Source: Balanoglossus misakiensis (Eukaryota; Hemichordata). Taken from it: 64,000 nt of DNA. The DNA lies in contig CM082594.2 of assembly GCA_040954595.2 (NCBI GenBank), forward strand, positions 9,052,001 to 9,116,000, read 5' to 3'. The translations under genes and the position numbers were made by a program. Shown here piece by piece: positions 1 through 12,600 of the stretch (position 1 is its first letter; the number at the start of each line of letters is the position of its first letter). The notes beneath the pieces were generated by a model. It ran no database searches. It saw nothing but the letters and a program-made list of their open reading frames with translations, and was not told the DNA's origin.

Positions 1-3000
1 GTGATGCTAACACGCTTGACTAGGAATGCAAGAAGCTGATAATATTTTTCTCGATAGAGAATGATAAATCAGTCATTTACTGCCAAAAACTAAGTGTTTT
101 TGACAAGCGAATCATATGACTGACACCAACAATTGTACATTTTTCCCCGGTTGACCTTTGACCGTTGCATTCTCTGTGGCGGAACGTCGCTCCTGAAGTG
201 GACTGTAAACCTGTGACTGATTGCTTGATACAACTTGATGTCTGGCTGCGCCCCATAATTCTCCTTTAACTTGAAACGTGAAACTCGGACATGGAACAGC
301 ATTACCTAAGAGATATTTTTTCGCCGTGGAATCAGATTTATTCCTGTCTCTGCAGAGAAACACACTCTGTTGAGTGCCATCAAACCGAGGAGACTCCCCT
401 GCAAAGCTTATCGCGGCGAGACTGACGAGGTATACCTCTCCCTCTTGTCTGGGTGCGAGATCTCGCATAGTCTCGTGGAGTTCGAAAGTGGTCTATTGTT
501 ACGCACGGTCCTGAAGCTAAGTAGATGAGGGAGTATAGTACTTTGTGATGGCACTCGGTGACTGGCAGTAGTTAATACGCTCTTTTACAATAAACACCAA
601 ACACGGCAGCGGTGCAGATGTCAGAGGAGTTTACTAGGATGCAGTTACAAATGACCGTTCCCAAGTCGAATAACCGGCATAGTATGAAGCAGCCTGGAAA
701 CCCGATCTTGGAAAGCATACTGCCGAGACAAGAGTTTTAGCCCACTGGGGTGTTTGCAAACATTTGAAATCACACCGTCTTACTTTGACGGCGCTCCCTA
801 GCCCTAGGAATTCAATTTTCTGATCGCACGCAAGCGATACTAAGTGGATAACAACGGGCAAATTGGACATAAACAATGAAGGCAAAAAAAGTTAACAAAA
901 GTAGCAGGGTACTCCTCTTGAGTTATGGCGATCTTTTGTTTTCATTAACGCAGTTTGACTCATAATCACGTCCGAGGGAAATTCGCTTGTGATATTTTCC
1001 GGATGACACTAGCGATTCTCTTCAGCGTCCAAAGAGCCTGTCAGTCTTTGAAATAGACTGTTTTCCGGACTCCACGAGATCCTGCGAGATATGACGTGTA
1101 GTTTATGTGGGAAGACAAAGAACATCCCATACATAACCCATAATGTAAAACTGCTGGTTGCTCACAACTTCTATGCAAAGCCTACTCTGTTTAATAACGT
1201 CTTGCACCTATGGCAATATTGGATGTCTCTTGCAAGCAATTAATTAACGATATTAACACATCGACGTTGACGAGATCTCCGGCGATCGTTGCTGCACGCG
1301 CGCCGTTCGCGGCTGTGATCATTCCCCCGGACCTCGCTTCCTCTTCAAACTTTCTATAGCGGTGAAGACGTGCGTTCGCGAGGAAATTTGTTGCGAAATG
1401 TGTGTTCATGGCTATCTCAAATGTCACACACACGAAATTAATTGAATCCGTATTGCGCTAGGGGTTGAAGACTGACATTGGGCACATTCGCTCATCCGTC
1501 GTAAATTCCCGGCATGTCAAAAAAAAGTTGTCTTCGCAAAGGCAGAGACTCCCGTGAAATTCCCAGCTCTCCCCAGAATCAAAGCTCAGCAAATATTTTG
1601 AAACATTACGTGTCGTCATTCGAGGCTTAACTTATGAAGTACAGAGGTTGTTTACGCAAGAATTGGACCTTAGCAAAAACAAAAGTGGAAAAAAATCCAG
1701 AACGAAACCACAAAGGAAACGATTTTTCGACGCCATGTTTTGAGTACAAGTTCCTGTACAACCTTTTCTTTCGCGAACTTTTAGGTTTGTCGTTCCGGCA
1801 AATTTGATCCTTTCCGACAAGCAGACGGAAAGATGTAACATAAGAAAAGGTCATACCAGGTTTCTGGTTCGATTTAAGACAAATTTTCCTGTGGATGCAC
1901 ACGAATTACAGCGCTGTGGTGTTAATGCGTTTCACAACAACAAAAAATGGAGGGGAAAAGTGACATACTGGTTGACATGTTGGTCACTGACAGATGCGGA
2001 CAGGTGGTTCTTGAATCAGTTTCAGCAAAAGGACTCCGAACTAATACACGGGTGATGTCGCCAGGCGCCGATGATTCAAACTAATCGTGTGCGCATTTAA
2101 GCGTTGCGACTGAAGGCTTTCGCTCTCACTACTACCGAGTGCTGGATCAGATCCCGTGTGAGAGGGCAAAAGGTCGAATTTGGTGTAATAAATGAGATAT
2201 AAATCAGTCATCATGAGAGCCAAAAACATGACGAGGAGAAAACCTAGCGACAAACCTTCTAGTTCTGGATTCGAAAAGTGGACAGGCATGCACTCAGATA
2301 GATACATGGATGCTTAGAACGATCGATATATCCATCCATCCATCCATCCATCCATCCATCCATCCATCCATCCATCCATACAATACCCATGGAACAAACT
2401 CTATTTCTAGTTTTATGTGCCTCTCTGATGGTTATTTATTTGATTTATTGAGTATTGCTTTGTTGAATGAACTTGATCTCACTTGTTATTATTTTCATTG
2501 ACTTAATGCCAAGGGTTAAATAACTTGTTTAAACATTCCGGGACTTTTAATGCGTTCAGTGAAAGGAAAAAATATCACGGCATGGCATAAATTTTCATTG
2601 ACGAAATGAATGGAACTGATGTAAAAACAAGATGGAAAAAAATTGTGAAAACTTTGAAGTTGGGAAGAGGGGACATGGAGAAGGGAGACAGCTGTCCAGG
2701 TTGTGAAGTTGGGATTGTTTTAACACAGCACGTCAGTATAGCTAACAGATTTCGATACTTGAATATCGATACAGTTATCAATTTTACCTGCAGAATTTTA
2801 TCGATGAATCCAATTTTGAGTGAGAGTGGAGAGAGAGTTAAGAAAATCACTAGCGTTACCAAGATTTACCCAAACATAATTTTCATATACCAATTCGTGT
2901 TGTTCTAGTAATATGAGTTATCATAAACTTTAATGGATATTGGCGAACGGTGCTAACGAGAATTCTGTACAAACATAACGCCAGCATTAAATTCCTTCAA

Positions 3001-5759
3001 GGGCCCAATATGACAAAACCTGAATGTGGTCAACCTCTGAGCGTCGTTGTGTTTTTCTTTTTTTACGACGGAAGCACCGGGTGACAGGCACTGGTTACTT
3101 CCTGCACATAACAAAGTTAACGACTTTATCAGACTGCGAGGTGTAAATGACGATGGGGATTAAAAATCGGCTGCTAAACATCACATTCCGGAAAATAATA
3201 CTCCTCATCGTGTTTCTGCGCAGCTATCGGAATATAAAGATATGTCACGGACGATACAGAATAATTGGACTTTAGCCGTACGTGACCGAGCGAAAAATCC
3301 CCTGAATTTTGGAGATTTCTGACATTTTTGCAACTGCATTGCATAGGTCAGTATTTGCCCGATGTGACCAAGAATTCGTTTCCATCAATTTTGACACATA
3401 TTCAGGCATCGTGTATATTCGACCCCTCTCGGGGTCAGAGGTCACGCGAGGAGGGCCGCAGAAGAGTGTGGCCCCAGTAATTTGTAGCATATTTTAACGA
3501 TGATTACTGTTTAACGATGCTGATAAAGTTCGCCTGTTGACGTATTTATCGACAGTTTTGAATTTTAGAACAATTACAAGCATGTCACTTGGCAGCTCAA
3601 AGATATGAAATTCAAGTTAAGCGGCCGACAGCACATTAGAAGCTGTGTTGTGTATATGGGTTGTTTTATTGGCCCAAGTGTAATCGGAGGGAACGCTTTC
3701 CACAGATCAGTAAAAAGATGTCCTCGCAGAAATAATATGAAGCATTGGAAAAGGATATAATTTTGAAAGCTACCTAAATTGTGCTTTTCACGACTTTTAA
3801 GCTTTGCTGTTGTAGTTTAAAGGGAATATCATATTCGTGATCACATCCAAATATCGAAGAAGAGTGGGGTTCACACCTGACAATTAGGGTCGGTCATACA
3901 CCTGTGTTTACAGGGTCTAAGCCGGCCAAAAATAACAAATGTGGACAAAGATGTAAGAAGCTCGGATGATCCAGGGGTGAGCGACTGCGCCATCGCTACT
4001 TTATAGCACTAAAAACCAGGCCTCGTAAATAACCCAACAGGAAACCCTGTCTCACGCGCAAGATAACGAGGAAGAGTAAAATTTTGTCCTGCAGTTTGTG
4101 GTATTTAGACTATTTCACAAAAAAACGTACCGTGGACGATGGTTGCGGCAACTTCACCGATCATTCGCTTCTGCGACCACCAGTTAGGCCGAGACGAGAT
4201 AACCAAACTATCAAATGCTGTTGCGTTTTGAAAGAAGTTTTGCGTTGGTGCATTAGGAAAGATTTGCATTGTGTATTTTCTGTAAGAATAAATTCATCCG
4301 ACAACTTAGACGCCTAGGTTTCAAAATGAAAACTGTTTTCTAGTAACATCATCACACAAAGCACAACAAAATATGCGACGATGCAGTGCATGGCGAAGAC
4401 GCGCATTCTCTCGATTGCCGCTGTGGTCAAAAAGTTTTAGGCCTACGTGTCTTTCGTGATTTTATAGTTGTTCGAATTCAAATTTCCTTTCTTTGTTGCT
4501 CACCAATCGTCTCGATGTCTACCCATCTACGTGCAATTCCCTGGCATATCAACATACGTGAACATTCTCGTATTCGTTATGCGAATCAGGGTATGAAAAC
4601 TGGCGGTGACCTCTGACCGCTCTGGCACATATCATGTTAATGTCTGTCATCAAAGACAATGAAAACTGGGAAATTAAGACTTTTTGTCTATTTTTAGATG
4701 ACTTAACCGCTATGAAAGCGGAGCCGATTTTTATTCTGAAGACAGCGTTGTTTTATCGGAAGCAGGTCGAGGGAGAAGTATATAGCCGGGACTGGTACGA
4801 TCATCGCGACTGAGTACTAGCGCCGGGAAAACTCGACGTTTACACGGCCATGTGATTCGATCACATAAGTATAAAATATGTGCAGATTTAACACAAAAAC
4901 TTCTGAAACCGGAAATAACAATAGCACAAAAGGCTTCGAGTGCTTTGTGTAAAATTGACCCAAATATTTAAGACTGGCTACTAAATATTTACAACGATGC
5001 ATGTCCTTCGGAAAACTTACCTCTGGGTTCAGAAGTTTAACTTTAAATAAACTTTTTCGACTATTTAATACGAAACAGGATAGATGAAATGTTGAAGCTG
5101 GGAATGACGATATATTCGCCAAAAGAAATAAAGCAAATACTCGCTAGGCGAAGACCAGTTTCTCGGATACAATCCATTAATATGTCTCTTACACCGACAA
5201 TGCTTGATTTCAGTTAGTTGATGTTTTAGTTAGTACTTTCAGCAAAGAACTTTCAGAACTTTGGTCGCATTTATATTCTCCCAGAGATGGACTTGTCAGT
5301 CAGTCAGCAAGCTGGCGAGCTAAGCAATTGACGGCTTACACCAGGTGGTTCCAATATCGGAAATATATGTGGAGACTATGGTCGGGGTAGTTTTGTAAAT
5401 TGTTGGACTTCTCGTATTGCACAGTCGCGAAGAGAATCGATGTCATATACGTCTGTGGACCGCGACAGGGCTACTACAATCGTATAAGAATTGACACGTT
5501 ACGGTGTCACGGTACAAAAGTTCAAATAATTTGAGATAAAACAGCATCCACATATGCTACTTAAACGAATATCCGCATATCGGTACCAATTCGAGATAAT
5601 TTAATTTACCACTGCAGCCCAAACTGAAGATAGCGCAGCGCGTGATGCTGCGACTCCAGACAAACTTCAAGTGATTCTGCGACCAACGCTTGCCCCTGCA
5701 TCTGCAGAAACGCATACACACGCAAACATGGAATTTGACCGGATAAAAATTGACAGCGC
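1..5759. other. Intergenic region downstream of the Mox gene, no firm gene
   Basis: I find no recognisable gene here. Open frames are short and lack family signatures. The stretch contains a (TCCA)n microsatellite at about 2331-2379, a direct repeat of nuclear-receptor half-sites with one-base spacing (DR1) at 3432-3444, weaker DR1-like sites at 152-164 and 4607-4619, and one weak candidate terminal exon on the minus strand at about 2045-2265 (see findings). The right end is probably 3' untranslated sequence of the Mox gene. Confidence 0.5.
2331..2379. repeat. (TCCA)n microsatellite
   Basis: About twelve uninterrupted copies of the tetranucleotide TCCA. Simple sequence repeat with no coding role seen. 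Confidence 0.95.
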
Positions 5760-5765
5760 TTTATT
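5760..5765 (-). terminator. Candidate polyadenylation signal of the Mox gene
   Basis: The plus strand reads TTTATT, giving AATAAA on the minus strand about 615 bases after the Mox stop codon. The hexamer is common by chance in AT-rich DNA, so this is only a candidate. Confidence 0.25.
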
Positions 5766-6378
5766 AAAATATCGCCTTTCCCGTAAATTATGAAAAAATA
5801 CAAGTAAACTATACTAAAATGTTGAAGTCGATTGCTGTAAGTACGACACAAGCGAGCATCGGTGTCACAGTGATGCAGACCGGCGCTCCAAATAATCCAA
5901 TTGACGATCACGGACGTCTGTGTAAGTCTGTCAATCGCTAATTTCAACTTAAACAACGACTTTTAAAGAATACGCTAAACAGACATCACGGGGTTATTGT
6001 CGTAAATATTCACATTTAAAACTAAACGGAAGAATTCTTTTGAATAGAAAAAAAATGAATTATTCCCATGTATAAAAAGTTATAAAAAGTAGCTGATAAC
6101 GGTAAATTTTCACTCACTATATATAGGGTGAAAATGACATCACGTCGAGTCCGATCGAGGTTTTAAGTACCACGTATAAAACACAAATATTTTCCTTCCT
6201 TGGTGATTTTTGGTTACGGTAACTGCTGGCTCAATACGCGACACGACCAGTTTGCCTTTCTGTGGGCGAACATTCTCGTCAGACTTGGCCACCGCTGGAG
6301 TTTTGACTTCAATATCAGTGGATGAGAATACGCAGTATAAATCCGTCCATTCTGGGCGTTCGTTCCGTGTCTCCACGC

Positions 6379-6645
6379 TCACATCCCGGCGTTCAAGTTC
6401 GCGAAGTCCCCGTGATCTGGCGACGAGCCCGGCGCCCTGATCGCCACCGAAGTCTTTGATCCATTCGTCGACGCCATCGGCGACCTCTCAACGCCGGGGA
6501 GTAAGGAATTCGCGGGTTCCATCAGAGAACCGCCGCAGCCATATTTGGCTTCGACTTCGTGTAGTCTGCGTGCCGCCATTTCCTTGTCTCTGGCTCCCTT
6601 CACTCTCTTCCACTTCATTCGACGATTTTGGAACCAAACTTTCAC
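6379..6645 (-). other. Meox: Mox exon 4: homeodomain recognition helix and C-terminus
   Basis: The acceptor sits at 6648-6646 and the exon opens with [16 protein letters not shown], the third helix of the homeodomain. About 70 residues of acidic/Ser-rich tail follow, ending in NLNAGM and a stop at 6381-6379. Confidence 0.92.
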
Positions 6646-9600
6646 CTGGAAAGATACACAACAGATAGTTATGAACGTCACATGTCACTAAACTTTAGAA
6701 CTGGTCTTAAATGTGACACAAATATGCCAAATTAGTCGTCCAACAGTACTCTTTCAGCCCGTGACAAAACTTGCTCCATGGCGTAGATATGGGAGCCTGT
6801 TGGCAATATGTCTGTTCCACTCATTTCATCATCAATATGGATATAAATATACTTAGATTTATTACTGCTGTTTATATTACTTGGACAACAGTTTTGTAAT
6901 TTCCTTCTTAATTTCGCACACAGTAAACTCGACTCGGACCAAAGTATTGCAGAAGTCCTGCGCAAGGTCGCTTGGGCTCAGATTCAACGTTAGTACACAC
7001 ACTCGTTGTGGTGCAAATCTTACACCCAGACACGTGAAAACTTCGAGTCTTGAAAATAATATTTTCATCCCGGATATCTAAATCAGTGGCTCTTGAAACG
7101 ATGTTTGCTTTAGGCGCGATTCTGAACGTCCAAAAGAAGTTCTATCATCGATGTTCATGTACATGTTGCGACCAAAATATTCCGCCATCTGTCGGTACAC
7201 CATGAAATACCAACTTCAGTCTGTTAGAATCGGCGCATCCTTTTGAGCAGATATATTTACAGATTTACGATCCGATGTCGCACGGACCGTGGTCTTATGG
7301 ATAGTCATAATCCATGTTGACGGCCGTTGAAATCGTAAAAAATATGTCATGTTATGCGCATAAAATTATCATGGCATCGTCGTTTGTTTTTGATTAACAG
7401 AGAACATCGATTCACCGACCGTAACACAATATATATTGGTTAGGCTGCATGGTGTAGGAAGTATAATAATCTCTTTACGATTCTCCAGTAAGATGTCGAT
7501 AGAACTTAAAACCCGGATCTATGTATTCTCAAAGCACATAGAAGCGTCATTTCAAAGAGATTTTTTCGTCACATACATACGTATATTCGTATACGCCCCT
7601 GTCTCTTCTTGCCGTTAGTACATGTACGATGCGACACGCATATATTCAAAATAAAAAAAATCCAGATAAATGTTTCGACATCCTTGTTAATTCTAAGATT
7701 GAAATTCAATATAAAAATCGAAGGTGACCTTCTACGCAACAAAGCCGTGAAGTAAAGGTTCTGCTCGGCGAAATCCAATGGAGCGGCAAGATAGGGTTTC
7801 TGTAGTTTATTCCACGTTTATTTTCTCAATGCAAACAAATTCTATTTTAACTTCAAGAGGCGATGAGTATATTGGATGCTTATTTCGGGCACTCATACAG
7901 GCATCAACCTCCATCTGATCAACAAAATATTGATACGGTTATACAAACACGGCCCTCCATCGCAAGGTGCTTTCCAGATTATGCCGGCATATGGTACACA
8001 GAGGAAAGCGAACTCCAAAGCGACATTTCTGAAGCGCAGAAGATCTCTAGTACGCCCGAAGTTCACATTAAGAATAAGTCAAAGGCGGTTACGACCATTT
8101 ATTCGCCGCGAAAGCGTTCGCTGTTAGTCCGTTAAAGAGGCGTGGCGACCAGAGCCCGAATGGACTTGCAAATTCTGCGAAAAAAACTAGTGGGTACTTT
8201 AATTTGCGCGTTGACAAACAAATGTACGATTGAAAAATAACACAGACGATTTATCGTGTGCAGAGTTTGAACCGCTGTTGTTGTAAGAATTGCGGCATAG
8301 CATGGCTGGATGCTTCGTGACGGGAAAACACTCGGTGGTATGTGTTATTGTCAATGGAGACAGAAAGGAAAACAGCGGACGATGGGCTGATTTGACACAC
8401 ACCAACAGAAACAACGGGACTTGTACTTTGCTTGATTGTAGATGAGAGTATTCTCAATTAATAGCTCCTATGTATTCTACGGCAAATATGAAATTTTAAG
8501 AATATAGGCCTATATACCCGACATTTTTCACGAGACGCCATTTTGAGATCGGCCATGAGTTAATCTTTGTACCGACTTGATGAATTTTTGCGAGCATGGT
8601 GTACAAGGTACTCGGTTTTTCAAGATGGGTGGCAACCAAATTAAAGGCAAACAAGAGGCAAATAAACAAGCATTTGTTGGAGTTTCCGAATCTGGATGAA
8701 GTAACTCCCGCTGATAGCCTGAAAGTGTAAAACGAGACGGGTAACCCAACACTGTACCGAGTCGATATTTGCATAAAAACGAGCCAGACGCCGTGGCGCC
8801 GAAAACGGCCATCTTTCTCACCTGTCTCTCTGTGAGATTTAAGGTGACTGCGATCTCGTACCGCCGAAGCCTGGTTAGGTAGTTGTGCACTGAGAATTCC
8901 TTCTCCAGTTCACGTATTTGTTCCTTGGTGAAGGCCGTCCGTTCTTTTCTCGGTTTCCCGTTCAGATCCAGCTTGTACCCGTCTTCATTGTTTTCATCGC
9001 CTGCAAGAAACAGAACAGCGATTTGAGACAAGATCTTGCATTATGAGCAACAAACACTGTATAATTGTAATTTTTCACGACAGAGTGGTTCAGCTCTTAT
9101 AGTAGTTTGATACACGTCATCTACACATGCTTGACTGACTTCTGCTCTGCCCGAGGGTCGACTCACACACACGGTGTAATTTGTTGATCGTTGCTCACAG
9201 CCATGGGCTCATTTTGCCAGGATCATGGCACGCCAGGTTTTAGCCGCCTGTTCAACCGCTGCGCACTATCAAACACCCATCGTCCATATCCAGACCGCTA
9301 CACAACAGAACACAAGAGCGATCGACGCTTGACTTGCATTTCAGACAAGGGTATGACCAAGTCGGATAGAACTTTACGTCCAGACATTTCACTTGAAGCA
9401 TTCAGACAAAACTGCTGTTGTCAGTCAATGGAATGGGAAGAATTGGACTTGATGTACGACCAAGTGAATCGAATTATTGTCGTGATTGTAACCTTAAGTC
9501 CAATCGTACATATGTATCTCGTAAATGAAAAAAGCTTGATTCTTTCCATAGGCCTAAATTATAATGATCACTATGCCTGCACACTAATATTGTTCGGTCT

Positions 9601-12600
9601 CAGCGTTTTGAAAAGAAAGTTGAGAAGTGGTACATCAGACGATCAGATTCTCCTCGTCTCTCATCTGATATATTTGTTCATAGTTAATCAGGTCTTACGA
9701 ACTTTTGAACTTTGAAAGTAATGAAAACAGAACAAAGATAAGTCATATTTATAATTAGGGTAAAGCTTACTCTCTCTGAAATAGACAGTGAATGATAAGT
9801 TATCGGGCAAGGGTTAAAATTGGATATGGCGGACAGAGCAGACATTTTCTCTGTCGGGGTCTTTCATATATGTTGTTCTTTTCCTCATTGCTCACAGATT
9901 ACTTCCTTGGTGAGGTTTGAAATTTTCTTCCTGGCTCATGATAAATAGTAGAACAAACACGGATCGAAACACATAACCAAAGGAAACACAAACTTTTATT
10001 TAAATTAAATTTATTAGAGAATTAATTTTACGGCGGCATAAAAATTTATGTTGGGGGATATTTCTTGTCCATAAAACTGATCGAAGTGATTTCCGAAACT
10101 GTGAATATACGGAAATAATTCCAAGCAATGCGTTTGAAAGAAGAAGTGTTCACAACAAGTGGCGTAACAGTCTGTAAAGAGTTTTTCAGTGGCAATAAAA
10201 TAGTTTTGCTTGGCTTGCTACATCTCAATACTAAGTTGTCAGTAGAGCGTCACAGTTATAAACATGGTACCCCATGGGAGAGAGATCAGGGGAAAAAAAT
10301 AAATTCGTTCCGGATGCAGTTTTAGAAACCACTCCCTCCTTTCTCCGCAATACGGGGTCAATATCTACCATACCTGTTTCGATTTACCATTGCATTAACT
10401 ATGATATCAGTTAATACGTTCTCAATGTGTTCCCAAACATCCATATGTAATTAATTTTAATTAAGATGAAAGAGTATCGTGGCAGAGCGCGCCGGATCAC
10501 ACTGGGTGAGACGTGACAGTAATCGCTAGACATCATGTCGAATTTGCGCTGATACATTACAGTACACGGGGATATGGACAGATGTGAGCGATATATTTGC
10601 ATCAAGTGCTTCCCGGGGATAGAGTAACAGAAATTTACTGCTTACAAAATGTACACGACTGCGTGGCTCTGCCCATATCAGTTTTAACAAATACATCTGG
10701 CCCTTTCTTTGATCTCATCTGATCATATCGAATAAATTTCGCTGAGATCCAGGGAACCTGCCAAAGCCACTCGGTTGTGCCATTCGGTTCAATTCGCAGT
10801 CTGGCTTGATTTTTTTCTTCAAATCTACCCTGGTCTTACTTTCCTGACATTAACAACATCAGCGCAAATGGTCTCACCTATAGTGTACCTGACAACCACA
10901 TTGCGACGGAGGATGCCCCTATATAACACTACACTAATATCTAGAACATACAGCAAATTGGTCATCATGAAATATTGAACGAACTTATGACAACCCATGC
11001 ATGCAGAACCGAAAATATAGAGGCGGGGAAGTGAAAATAAGATAGGTGGAGGATCCAATACACAAAGACCAGTCAAAAACATATATAGTATCTTCCAGTA
11101 CGATTCCTTTCTAAGATATGTTTTAATTTCAATTTTAAAAGTTCATACCACGCGAAATCGGTTTGAATCACTATTGCTCAGTTATTCACATACAGGATGG
11201 ACGGCGAGCACTTCTGATTATTACAATTTATCTTTTGAATTTATATCTAACCATATTCTCTACGCGGTTTCCTTTTTAGAGGCCATATGACTAATCCAAC
11301 TAACGGTCTAATCTAAGTGTTGCTTCCTAACATTTTCGTTGCAACGACACGTATATCAAGAAAACATCTCCGGATAACATTATCTGGAGGATGGGAAACT
11401 TGTCGGCCGACGTCGACGAGGCGGATGTGGCCCCATAGATCGCGACGTGATATTGAACAGGCACGCGACATGTCGGTTTTGCAAATGCAGATGTCTTAGG
11501 CGCAAGTTGGCGAGAACAAGGGAGAATAATATGTACATATATATACGTGATTTAAGTCCTTCCATTTGAGACACTATGTTCAGAATTTATTGTTTTCCCC
11601 CCGAGCAAGAATCCGTCGGGTTCTCTCAAAGTGAGCGAGATTTGGTTCAATTTTTACTTGACTACAACAACGAACAAACGCTTTCGCGGATGGGATGTTT
11701 ATTCTGTTATGTATCATATGCGGTCGAGTATCGCTTCTGAATTTGTCGGCGTTTTGGAGATATTTTCCTTGCCTGGTCGACATGAAAAGATGACTTCTCC
11801 TTTTCATAGCCGTTATCCGAAAATGAAACTAAAATGCGGATATAGGCCCAGTAATGAATTCTTCCGTGCTTTTTTGATGTGTTTTACATCAGGTCGAGGA
11901 CGTGGGAAGCTTTTCTTTTAAAGTTCCAGTATCTCTGCATGTAAATTCACGTAATTGTTTAGAAAGCTTTGATAACAATACTCACTAAGGTCAGTGATGA
12001 TCCAAACATTTGTCTGCTTGAAATTTACAAGTAATTCGGTTTCAAAATAAACTCGCCAAATAGTTTATTTGTAAGTTATTTGTCAAATTTAAGAAAACAA
12101 TGGCTGAGTAAATTTGTTAGCGTTGGTTTAGTATTTTGCGTTTGATGCGGTTAATTGGCTGAATGTGAAAATTGGAAAAGCATATGTGAATTTTTGTACT
12201 TTACTGTGGTGATGTTTTACGTTAGGCCAAAAGTCTCCTCCGAGTGAAAATGTTTCGCGGAACTCTGCATATCAGTGAACGTGTTTTAGGCAACTGCAAC
12301 TTACGATAATGTAATTGGCAGTTGGCCTTAGACTGTACTGTATAAAACTGACCACTCGGTGATGGTGCGTCCCCTTAGAGAACACTTTATTTACGGTCGA
12401 ACTGACCAGTGACCACCACACACATCTGTACGCCAGACACCCCGACCGCGATGACCATTTACTCGTATTTTGAGACAGCGCATCACAGCCGGTCCGCCAT
12501 TACGTGAGACGAGCACTGATTGATAGACGTGGACAGGAATTTTGAAGAAAAAATGCCCGATAAAAAAAAATTCTGTTTCCAGCACTTGTATGTCTCGGGA

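Noticed and set aside
9191-9715. Plus-strand open frame of about 170 codons inside the second Mox intron
   Set aside because: No known domain, no codon pattern, and it lies antisense in an intron. A frame of this length is within chance for 64 kb in six frames.
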